The position numbers were made by a program, and so were the translations under genes. Below, piece by piece: positions 1-6,072 of a stretch of DNA of 8,353 bases. The notes under the pieces are model-generated. The model was given only the letters and a program-made list of their open reading frames with translations, was not told where the DNA came from and made no database searches. Position 1 is the first letter of the stretch. Every line of letters begins with the position of its first letter. Where the stretch lies: assembly GCA_026785865.1 (NCBI GenBank), contig JAJAZG010000360.1:1-8353 (forward strand). The letters run 5' to 3'. Origin of the DNA: Pseudanabaena sp. CAN_BIN31. GTDB taxonomy: Bacteria; Cyanobacteriota; Cyanobacteriia; Pseudanabaenales; Pseudanabaenaceae.

Positions 1-123
1 ATCAAAAGCCTCGCCACCACTAGTGCATTTATCCAGCAAACCATTAGTATCCAATGCGATCGCTTGTCCAACAAATACAAACGATGCCAAAATAGATGAT
101 GCAACAGCTAAATACTTTCTCAT
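1..123 (-). CDS. N-terminus of a small exported protein (partial, runs off the left edge)
   Basis: This minus-strand reading frame starts at ATG (121-123 in complement) and stays open for 41 codons to the window edge. It begins MRKYLAVASSILASFVF, a short basic n-region followed by a hydrophobic core, and has an A-I-A signal peptidase I site near residues 21-23, so the mature protein would begin at about LDTNGLLDKC. The protein is therefore predicted to be exported to the periplasm or beyond. The early mature part (TNGLL, then a Cys) weakly recalls the start of Rap1a/Tai-type small secreted proteins, but too little is present to assign a family. A good promoter lies just upstream (163-191), and the terminator at 233-279 separates it from glgP, so it is probably its own transcription unit. 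Confidence 0.75.
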   Translation of the reverse strand, partial: MRKYLAVASSILASFVFVGQAIALDTNGLLDKCTSGGEAFD

Positions 124-162
124 GATTAAATACAATCAATCTAACGCAAAAATATAGATATA

Positions 163-191
163 ACCCTAATAGGCTTTTAATTAATTGTCAA
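163..191 (-). promoter_or_regulatory. Sigma-70-type promoter of the exported-protein gene
   Basis: In the minus-strand sense there is a perfect -35 box TTGACA (complement of 186-191), a 17-base spacer and a TAGGGT -10 box (complement of 163-168, matching TANNNT). This would place the transcription start near 156 and give a leader of roughly 30 bases before the ATG at 123. It lies downstream of the glgP terminator hairpin, as expected for an independent promoter. The -35 box and spacing are strong; the -10 box is only a fair match. Confidence 0.55.
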
Positions 192-232
192 TCTCATATA
201 TAAGTCAGTCTTAATAATTAATTTAGAATCTT

Positions 233-279
233 GCCAAAAAGAAGAAAGGCTCGCTTAGCGAGCCTTTCTTCTTTTTGGC
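233..279 (-). terminator. Rho-independent terminator hairpin after glgP
   Basis: Bases 233-254 and 258-279 form a perfect 22-bp inverted repeat around a 3-base loop. The inner part is GC-rich (GGCTCGC/GCGAGCC) and the outer part is a run of A on one side and T on the other, so it can act as a terminator in either direction. It lies 6 bases past the glgP stop codon. On the minus strand, which carries both flanking genes, it would end the glgP transcript before the exported-protein gene. Confidence 0.85.
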
Positions 280-285
280 TAACGA

Positions 286-2823
286 TTAACCACCAATATT
301 GAGAGTTGCTTTAGCGGGATCGTATGGTTGTAATTCCACTTTTACAGGTTTTACATGCCAGATCTCATCGCAGTATTCCTTGATGGTGCGATCGCTGGAG
401 AACTTCCCAGAACGCGCCACATTGAGAATACTCATCGTTGTCCAATGCTCGACATCTTTGTAAGCATCCGCAACCTTAGCTTGACAATCTGAATAGGCTT
501 GATAATCAGCCAATAGCATATAGTCATCATGATCTAAGAGTGAATCAACCAGAGGCTTGAACAAGTCTTTCTCACCAGGAGAGAAATATCCCATCGCAAG
601 GCGATCGAGAACATTGCGAAGTTCTTCGTTGCTATTGTAGTAGTCGCGAGGATTGTAGCCTTCAGACTTGACTTGCGCGACTTCCGCCGCCGTTAGACCG
701 AAGAGGAAGAAATTATCGTCACCGACTTCTTCGCGGATTTCGATATTGGCTCCATCCAAAGTACCAATCGTCAACGAGCCGTTCATCGTGAACTTCATGT
801 TGCCAGTACCAGAAGCTTCCTTACCTGCGGTAGAGATTTGCTCGGATAGGTCAGCAGCAGGATAGATCAATTGACCAAGGGAAGCACTGAAGTTCGCCAA
901 GAAGACAACCTTAATCCGTCCATGCACATCAGGATCGCGATTGACCACATCGGCAACGGCATTGATCGCCCTAATGATTAACTTCGCCATGAAGTAGCCA
1001 GGAGCCGCTTTGCCACCAAAGATGAAGGTTTGGGGAGTCATCTGAATATCTGGATTTTGCTTGATGCGCAGGTACAGCCCAATAATGTGCAGCAGGTCAA
1101 GATGTTGGCGCTTATACTCGTGAATCCGCTTAACCTGAATGTCAAAGATCGAGTTGACATCAACTTCTACGCAATTGTGGGTCATGATGTAATCGGCAAG
1201 CTTTTGCTTGTTGGCTTGCTTGATTTGTCGCCAGCGATCGCGAAAATCTTTATCATCCACAAAAGCTTCAAGTTTGCGAAGTTCATCCAGATGCTTCAGC
1301 CAAGTATCACCGATTTTCTCCGTGATCAATGCAGATAGAGCAGGATTGGCTAATAACACCCAACGCCGAGGAGTGACACCATTAGTTTTGTTGTTAAACT
1401 TCTCTGGTGAAAGCTTATAGAAATCGCTCAATACATCTTGCTTGAGCAGTTCGGTGTGCAATGCTGCGACCCCATTAACAGCGTGACTGCCAATAGTGGC
1501 AAGGTTTGCCATGCGGACTTTTTTCTCGCCATACCCTTCTTCGATAATCGATAGGCGCGACAGCAACGCTTCATCATCGGGATACCAAGTCTGCACATCT
1601 TGTAAGAAGCGATGATTGATTTCGTAGATGATTTCTAAATGACGGGGAAGCAAGCTTTCAAATAGAGGCACGCCCCATTTTTCTAGAGCTTCAGGCATGA
1701 GGGTATGGTTGGTATAAGCAAAAGTGCTTTGAGTAATCCGCCATGCTTCATCCCAGAATAGTCCATAATCATCCACGAGTAAACGCATCATTTCAGCGAT
1801 GCTGATTGCGGGGTGGGTGTCGTTTAGCTGAACGGCGGCATGGTCAGGGAGATTATCAAGGCGATTATATTTTTTGAGATGGCGGCGAATGATGTCTTGC
1901 AGTGAGCAGGAGACAAAGAAAAATTGCTGCTCTAGGCGCAACTGACGACCTTGAGGGGTGTTGTCGTTGGGATAGAGAACCTTGGAAATGGTTTCCGATT
2001 TGATCTTGGTTGCTACAGCGCCGTCATAGTCACCAGAGTTAAAGGCTTGGAAGTTAAAGTCTTCGCCTGCTTCAGCTTTCCAGAGACGGAGGGTATTAAC
2101 AGTATTAGTCTGATAACCAGGAACGGGGGTATCGTGGGGGATGCCTTCAACGGTGAAGCTAGGAATCCATCGGGTATGAGGATGACCGCGATCGTCGTTA
2201 TAAATTTCCGTATGTCCGCCAAATTTAACTTGGACGGTGGACTCGTAGCGCACAACTTCCCAAGGGTTGCCACAGCGCAACCATTTATCAGGGATCTCGA
2301 CCTGCCAACCATGTTGAATCGATTGGTGGAAAATGCCAAACTCGTAGCGGATGCCATATCCCATCGCAGGAATTTCGAGGGTAGCGAGGGAGTCAAGGAA
2401 ACAGGCGGCTAAACGTCCGAGACCGCCGTTGCCCAGACCAGGATCGGGTTCTTGCTCTAATATTTCGGTCAGGTCTAGTCCTGACTCTTTGACGGCTTGC
2501 TCAATCGATTCGTATAGATTGAGGTTGATCAAGCTATTACCAAGATGTCGCCCCATCAAAAATTCGGCAGACAGGTAATAAACGGTTTTAATGTCTTGTT
2601 CGTGGTAAACCTTCAGGGTTTGGAGCCAACGCTGTAACAGGCGATCGCGTGTGGTGTACGACAACGCCATGTAGTAGTCGGTGAAGTTTGCGAGAATAGC
2701 CAGCTTGCCTTGAATATAGAATAGGTTATCGGCAAAGGCTCGCTTAAGGGTTTCGATACTTAAACCTGTGCGATCGTCTTCTACCGTAATATTGCTGGTT
2801 TGATTAGCAACATCTGTTTGCAT
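286..2823 (-). CDS. glgP: Glycogen (alpha-1,4-glucan) phosphorylase, GT35
   Basis: This cytoplasmic PLP enzyme releases glucose-1-phosphate from the non-reducing ends of glycogen, the main reserve polysaccharide of cyanobacteria. At 845 aa it is full length for the family. Visible landmarks are GNGGLGRLAACFLDS (about 131-145), QLNDTHPAISIAEM (332-345), NNKTNGVTPRRW (477-488), QVKRIHEYKRQHL (563-575) and the phosphorylase signature around EASGTGNMKF, where Lys677 should bind PLP. The PLP-site block is intact, so the enzyme should be active. The N-terminus lacks an evident animal-type regulatory phosphoserine segment. The start is well placed: AGGA (complement of 2832-2835) lies 8 bases before the ATG. 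No other glycogen gene is adjacent, and the gene is closed by the strong hairpin at 233-279, so it is probably monocistronic. Confidence 0.97.
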   Translation of the reverse strand: MQTDVANQTSNITVEDDRTGLSIETLKRAFADNLFYIQGKLAILANFTDYYMALSYTTRDRLLQRWLQTLKVYHEQDIKTVYYLSAEFLMGRHLGNSLINLNLYESIEQAVKESGLDLTEILEQEPDPGLGNGGLGRLAACFLDSLATLEIPAMGYGIRYEFGIFHQSIQHGWQVEIPDKWLRCGNPWEVVRYESTVQVKFGGHTEIYNDDRGHPHTRWIPSFTVEGIPHDTPVPGYQTNTVNTLRLWKAEAGEDFNFQAFNSGDYDGAVATKIKSETISKVLYPNDNTPQGRQLRLEQQFFFVSCSLQDIIRRHLKKYNRLDNLPDHAAVQLNDTHPAISIAEMMRLLVDDYGLFWDEAWRITQSTFAYTNHTLMPEALEKWGVPLFESLLPRHLEIIYEINHRFLQDVQTWYPDDEALLSRLSIIEEGYGEKKVRMANLATIGSHAVNGVAALHTELLKQDVLSDFYKLSPEKFNNKTNGVTPRRWVLLANPALSALITEKIGDTWLKHLDELRKLEAFVDDKDFRDRWRQIKQANKQKLADYIMTHNCVEVDVNSIFDIQVKRIHEYKRQHLDLLHIIGLYLRIKQNPDIQMTPQTFIFGGKAAPGYFMAKLIIRAINAVADVVNRDPDVHGRIKVVFLANFSASLGQLIYPAADLSEQISTAGKEASGTGNMKFTMNGSLTIGTLDGANIEIREEVGDDNFFLFGLTAAEVAQVKSEGYNPRDYYNSNEELRNVLDRLAMGYFSPGEKDLFKPLVDSLLDHDDYMLLADYQAYSDCQAKVADAYKDVEHWTTMSILNVARSGKFSSDRTIKEYCDEIWHVKPVKVELQPYDPAKATLNIGG

Positions 2824-3025
2824 AGAATTATTCCTGAATGGTTACTTGTCTTAAATATGCCGATTTGCTGACCCTAATGCGGCGGGTAATGCCCCATGTC
2901 CTATCCAAGCATAAACTACGGGATGTTGGATATCTATTAACTGACAATTTATGTTTTGAGAGGAGATTATTCACGGTTTCCTGACATTGCCGTGGTTTGT
3001 GATGAAAAAATTCACGGCTGGCTGA
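2824..3025. other. Intergenic region upstream of glgP with CACGG repeats
   Basis: This stretch holds the glgP leader and the 3' flank of the 205-aa nuclease-like gene. It contains two related 17-base copies beginning ATTCACGG and ending CTGAC, at 2969-2985 and 3010-3026 (14 of 17 identical), plus an inverted copy CCGTG at 2990-2994. CACGG (2972-2976) and CCGTG could pair as a 5-bp hairpin, but no T-run follows in either direction, so it is not a convincing terminator. I could not pick a confident glgP promoter. A minus-strand frame across 2851-2970 is open but has no usual start codon. Confidence 0.4.
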
Positions 3026-3643
3026 CTACATATTATTTTCATATTCTTGGAAAACTGTATGTAAAGCTCCTAATGTCTTAGCCATATCATCGGAAGTATA
3101 CATTCCTGTTTCATAGACTAAACCCGCGATCGCTAGTTTATAAAATATCCAGCCTTGCCCATTGGTGACGATTCCTAATACATCAATTTCTTTGCCTACT
3201 TGCCGATTTTGCCATTGACAAGCTTGCATTTCCACAAGACATTGCGCTAAACCCTGTTCAAAGTCATCTCGTTTGGCTTCGACAATACATAAAAATGGTG
3301 TGTCTAGATAGTCCTGTCTAGGCGCGATGAGATAATCAGCATTGCCAACTAAAATATCGCTTTCTATCTTTCCGCCCTTCCATATTTTCAGTTTATCGCT
3401 ACTATCCATTGCTTCTTCACAAAAGGCATCAATCAACAATTTTTTTGATTCTTCGTAACTCCGCAGGTCAAAATTGCGATGTAGTCGTTCTAATCTTTGG
3501 ATAAAGAATGCACTGGGAGCAATTTCTAAAGTTGGTAAGTCCCAATGTGTAAGGGTTTTGATGCCTAGCTGTTTATAGGCAGATGGGAGATCGAAGCTTG
3601 AGAAGCTTTTCTTTTTAGATTTTGGTAATTTTGTTTGTTGCAT
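3026..3643 (-). CDS. PD-(D/E)XK nuclease-like protein, 205 aa
   Basis: The predicted soluble 205-aa protein has a core that fits the PD-(D/E)XK nuclease fold. An acidic helix (EESKKLLIDAFCEEAM, about 64-79) is followed by SDILVGNADYLIA, with Asp103 as a candidate metal ligand, then a beta strand CIVEAKRDDFEQGLAQ with the E122-A-K124 motif and a following helix carrying Gln130. I believe similar proteins of about 200 aa are common hypotheticals in cyanobacteria. The N-terminus is Lys/Ser-rich and probably disordered. The ATG at 3643 is the only usual start in frame before Met79, and the frame is closed upstream by a stop without another start, so the gene must overlap the preceding 67-aa ORF by 79 bases. 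No Shine-Dalgarno is visible. It is probably the last gene of a cluster starting at 4022. Nuclease activity is inferred from motifs only. Confidence 0.8.
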   Translation of the reverse strand: MQQTKLPKSKKKSFSSFDLPSAYKQLGIKTLTHWDLPTLEIAPSAFFIQRLERLHRNFDLRSYEESKKLLIDAFCEEAMDSSDKLKIWKGGKIESDILVGNADYLIAPRQDYLDTPFLCIVEAKRDDFEQGLAQCLVEMQACQWQNRQVGKEIDVLGIVTNGQGWIFYKLAIAGLVYETGMYTSDDMAKTLGALHTVFQEYENNM

Positions 3644-3768
3644 AAATTTATTAGATTTTGCTTTGTTATTTGTTTAAGTGCTTTAGAGATCGCTGCATAT
3701 TCCTGAGATGACAGACTGCCTTGATGTGCTGTTACGACATCACCAATTTGTAAAATACGCTGTATCAT
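3565..3768 (-). CDS. Small hypothetical protein, 67 aa, coupled to the antitoxin-like gene
   Basis: The start codon overlaps the stop of the upstream 85-aa gene as ATGA, the usual arrangement for translational coupling. The first ~45 residues (MIQRILQIGDVVTAHQGSL onward, then SSQEYAAISKALKQI) look like a natural, partly helical protein. The last ~25 residues are Lys/Asn/Gln-rich and are read from the same DNA as the N-terminus of the nuclease-like gene in another frame. I do not recognise a family. It does not look like MazF, VapC or RelE, so it is not an obvious toxin. The original stop may have been lost, so that the frame now runs on into its neighbour. It could also be a fragment. Confidence 0.45.
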   Translation of the reverse strand: MIQRILQIGDVVTAHQGSLSSQEYAAISKALKQITKQNLINLCNKQNYQNLKRKASQASISHLPINS

Positions 3769-4022
3769 ACGCCAATCTCGATTTTGCCTGTTTCAGCGAT
3801 AAATTTAACTGGTAGCCCCTCTTGCAGTTCTCCTTCTTGCCATTCGTAGGGTTCGTAGTTGTCTAAACCTGACAGGTCGCTCTCTAGCCAATCTGTATCT
3901 TCTTGTGTGCGCGGGTTTTCGGTTTGCCATGCAAGATAGTTTAAAAAGTTAAGAACTTCTCGCAGCTTATGATCAGGAATCACGCCTAAACGTTGGGCTA
4001 TCTCGTTTCTAATCGTGTTCAT
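3765..4022 (-). CDS. Small antitoxin-like protein, 85 aa
   Basis: This small acidic protein has an N-terminal helical segment, MNTIRNEIAQRLGVIPDHKL followed by REVLNFLNYLAWQ, of the kind seen in short cyanobacterial antitoxin-like (DUF2281-type) proteins, in which 'KL.EVLNFL.YL' is typical. The middle is rich in Asp, Glu and Trp, and the C-terminus ends in a probable beta hairpin (PVKFIAETGKIEIGV). It has no obvious DNA-binding motif. An AGGA lies 12 bases before the ATG, slightly far. It is the first gene of the minus-strand cluster and is coupled by ATGA overlap to the 67-aa ORF. In a toxin-antitoxin pair the next gene would be the toxin, but the 67-aa ORF does not match a toxin family I know. 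The antitoxin assignment is a resemblance, not proven. Confidence 0.7.
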   Translation of the reverse strand: MNTIRNEIAQRLGVIPDHKLREVLNFLNYLAWQTENPRTQEDTDWLESDLSGLDNYEPYEWQEGELQEGLPVKFIAETGKIEIGV

Positions 4023-4347
4023 GCCATTGATTCATCCTTTAAGCTAGTCTCAGTCTAGCAAAACTCAGTAGAAATCGCGATCGCATGAAATAATCACTCA
4101 AAAGGCGATCGCTAATTTAGCAAGATGATCTCGATTACCCTGCAATGATGCTAAAGTCTTGTGAAAGTTTCAGTAGTTGGTATGAATGATCGCGATCGCG
4201 CAAATATTTAAGCATTGTTAACGAGGTGGAAAGGCTCACAGGGAAATGAACTGTCAGTTTTTTAGCGAATTGTCTGTAGCTTTGCGTGTAGAATGTCCGA
4301 TTTTGGGCTATTTTAGAAGATATTCTTAAATATTAGGGTAATCCTTA
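4023..4347. other. Divergent intergenic region, 325 bases, no gene seen
   Basis: This separates the minus-strand antitoxin/nuclease cluster from the plus-strand nuclease/phosphoribosyltransferase-like pair, so promoters for both should lie here. I see no open frame that looks coding. It carries three HIP1 sites. A possible -10 box TAGAAT lies at 4289-4294 for the plus-strand pair, with no good -35 box at 16-18 bases. AGGG at 4335-4338, 9 bases before the ATG at 4348, is the likely ribosome binding site for the 303-aa gene. Confidence 0.5.
4077..4199. repeat. Cluster of three HIP1 palindromes (GCGATCGC)
   Basis: Perfect copies lie at 4077-4084, 4105-4112 and 4192-4199. The first and third are extended (TCGCGATCGC; CGCGATCGCG). 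HIP1 is the over-represented octamer of many cyanobacteria, and three copies within 123 non-coding bases is a local concentration. It supports the host assignment more than any local function. Confidence 0.8.
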
Positions 4348-5259
4348 ATGTATTCTGACAGCCAGCTTGCAGCCAATCTCGACGAGGAAAATATTAACTA
4401 TTTACGGAATAAGCATCGTGGAGGGGAGGTTAATCAAAAGGGCAACTCATATGAAAATTTCTTTGCCATTTATCAAATAGCATTGTTAGCAAAAGAAATA
4501 ATTGGTCAAGAGGTCGGTGAAATTGGTGTTTTTAGTCAGATTATGGCTTTTGTTGATGATCTGATTATTGATCGCGGAGTAGGCTCAGATTTGCAGCACT
4601 TCCAAATTAAAGAGTCAAAATCGCTGTCATGGGGAACTGATAATAGCAACATCAAAATTGCCTTTGACTTTAGGCTGCAATTTCAACTCAACATAAATGC
4701 GCTGAATCGCTTATCTACAATGTCAATCGTTGTTTCATCTGAAGATGTGGCTAAAAAATTAATTGCGAAAATGCCTATGGATATTCGGGCTTATAGCTCG
4801 GTAGTTTTCTTTCTTTATCGAAAAACGATTGATGAATTATTGACAGTTAATAACGAACTGAGAGAAGCTATTTCCTACTTAACGGCTTTCGAGAATCCAA
4901 CGCAAGACAAAATCGAATGTGTTGCAACAGTTTTGATAGGAGCGTGGGTATCCAGTAATACATCTCAAACTACTGTGCGTGGTGTTCTTGAGAAAGCGCA
5001 AAACTGTCAACCTTCCTTTATCCGTTCTTTTAAATCAGATGATTCATTTGCTCTTGAGCCAAAAGTTGTCTTGATTCTACAAGGTATTCATGGATTTACA
5101 TATTCTATTTCTAGAGGCTTTTTTCATTGGGAATATCCAATAGCAGGAATGGATGGTACATATCCTTACAGTCTTGAGAGTGAAGAATTCCAAAGATTAC
5201 AGAATCGTATTCTGAAAATAACCCCTACGACATTTGAAGATTTAGAAAATTTACTGTAG
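4348..5259 (+). CDS. DUF4297/Cap4-like putative nuclease, 303 aa
   Basis: The N-terminal third resembles the PD-(D/E)XK nuclease domain of DUF4297/Cap4-type defence proteins. A glycine-containing lead-in (HRGGEVNQKGNSYEN) is followed by a helix with Glu36 (YENFFAIYQIALLAKEI), then VDDLIID with Asp70/Asp71 and the strand LQHFQIKES with Gln86-Ile-Lys88. That order (E, D, QxK) is the one expected for the active site. The middle (about 105-200) looks alpha/beta and helical, and the C-terminal part (HGFTYSISRGFFHWEYPIAG) is rich in aromatics; I recognise no domain in either. There is no signal peptide or membrane segment. AGGG 9 bases before the ATG supports the start. A plus-strand phosphoribosyltransferase-like gene follows after 68 bases, probably in the same operon. 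Homology to DUF4297 is judged by motif pattern and is not certain. Nuclease and defence roles are inference. Confidence 0.78.
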   Translation: MYSDSQLAANLDEENINYLRNKHRGGEVNQKGNSYENFFAIYQIALLAKEIIGQEVGEIGVFSQIMAFVDDLIIDRGVGSDLQHFQIKESKSLSWGTDNSNIKIAFDFRLQFQLNINALNRLSTMSIVVSSEDVAKKLIAKMPMDIRAYSSVVFFLYRKTIDELLTVNNELREAISYLTAFENPTQDKIECVATVLIGAWVSSNTSQTTVRGVLEKAQNCQPSFIRSFKSDDSFALEPKVVLILQGIHGFTYSISRGFFHWEYPIAGMDGTYPYSLESEEFQRLQNRILKITPTTFEDLENLL

Positions 5260-5327
5260 GTTGTACAAATTCTTGCGAGAGTCTATACTCAAAGTAATAC
5301 TTACAAAAAATCAAGCGATCGCCAACC

Positions 5328-6038
5328 GTGTCTAGAAAGTACACACAATTTGCTAGAGAGAAGGAAAAAGCGCTGCTCGACGCTCTTGCTGACAAAAATA
5401 GCAGCTTTGATTCCTATCGACAAAGTATGTACCAACTAGGAGAAAGTCTGGGAAGCGTAGTTTTATCGCAGATTGTTAATACCTCAAGTTCGGCACATCT
5501 AGCTTGTACGGCTGAAGATGCTGATTTTCTGGCGAAAGGGATTCTTAGCCGATTAGATGGCACTCTGGCGAAGGTTACTTTTGCTTGTTTCTGGAATAAA
5601 AGGTTTAAGCCGTTTGGCATTGCCGATCTGCAAGTTGCTCCTATATTAAAGCGTTATCTCGAACCATCAGATGCTCAAGTTGATAGCCTGATTATCGTTA
5701 AATCGATTATTTCAGGGGCTTGTGTGGTGCGGACTAATTTGATTGACACGATCGCAAGGATATTGCCAAAACAAATATTTATCGTTGCACCTGTTATTTA
5801 TCAAGGCGCTGAGGATCGTTTGAAGAAAGGATTTTCTGAGGATATTTATAACAAATTTCGTTATGTGTACCTAGCTGAAGATGATGTGAAAACTCCTGAA
5901 GGAATTATCGTTCCGGGAATTGGGGGTGAAGTTTATGCTCGTCTTGGTTTTGGTTCGCAAGATGATAAAAATCGTTCTACTCCTGAGCTAGTCAAGCAAC
6001 GACGGCTAGCTATTTCACAGCGACAGCTTGCGCAGTAA
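5328..6038 (+). CDS. Uracil phosphoribosyltransferase-like protein with altered PRPP loop, 236 aa
   Basis: The C-terminal half follows the plan of uracil phosphoribosyltransferase (UPRT). A strand and loop, VDSLIIVKSIISGACVV (118-134), sit where UPRT has its PRPP loop (typically DPMLATGG). Then come a helix, IFIVAPVIYQGAEDRL (150-164), and near the end EGIIVPGIGGEVYARLG (191-207), matching the UPRT uracil loop (YIVPGLGDAGDR). The acidic residue of the PRPP loop is replaced by Lys125-Ser126 and the Thr-Gly-Gly part by Ser-Gly-Ala, so ordinary catalysis is doubtful. The ~95-residue N-terminal part is helical and not recognised. The start is GTG at 5328: the frame has no usual start further upstream before a stop, and the next ATG is residue 34. 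No clear Shine-Dalgarno is seen, and a HIP1 site (5315-5322) lies where one would be. It is probably co-transcribed with the 303-aa nuclease-like gene. Confidence 0.78.
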   Translation: MSRKYTQFAREKEKALLDALADKNSSFDSYRQSMYQLGESLGSVVLSQIVNTSSSAHLACTAEDADFLAKGILSRLDGTLAKVTFACFWNKRFKPFGIADLQVAPILKRYLEPSDAQVDSLIIVKSIISGACVVRTNLIDTIARILPKQIFIVAPVIYQGAEDRLKKGFSEDIYNKFRYVYLAEDDVKTPEGIIVPGIGGEVYARLGFGSQDDKNRSTPELVKQRRLAISQRQLAQ

Positions 6039-6044
6039 ATTCAA

Positions 6045-6072
6045 AGCTTGTATTTAAAGCTCTAATATTTTT
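6045..6072 (+). terminator. Possible weak terminator between convergent genes
   Basis: AGCTT (6045-6049) and AAGCT (6057-6061) can pair as a 5-bp stem around a 7-base loop, followed after a few bases by TTTTT (6068-6072), which overlaps the kinase stop codon. It sits in the short gap between the convergent 236-aa and kinase genes, where termination is expected. The stem is short and AT-rich, so this is a weak call. Confidence 0.3.

Noticed and set aside
1951..2412. Plus-strand 153-codon open frame inside glgP
   Set aside because: It lies entirely antisense to a full-length, motif-complete glgP and its translation resembles no protein family; it is a shadow of the real gene. The same holds for the other frames at 668-865, 1030-1420, 2013-2396 and 2351-2578.
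2851..2970. Minus-strand open stretch before glgP with protein-like translation (HPVVYAWIGHGALPAALG)
   Set aside because: The 40-codon frame has no ATG, GTG or TTG start and no Shine-Dalgarno. It might be a remnant, but length and evidence are too small to call a gene.
4077..4199. Three GCGATCGC palindromes as a specific operator array
   Set aside because: The octamer is scattered through the whole window, including inside glgP, so genome-wide HIP1 abundance explains it better than local regulation.
4289..4294. TAGAAT as a -10 box for the nuclease/UPRT-like pair
   Set aside because: No acceptable -35 box lies 16-18 bases upstream, so it is mentioned only as a possibility.
5414..5620. Minus-strand 68-codon frame inside the UPRT-like gene
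   Set aside because: It is antisense to a better-supported gene and has no independent start signals.
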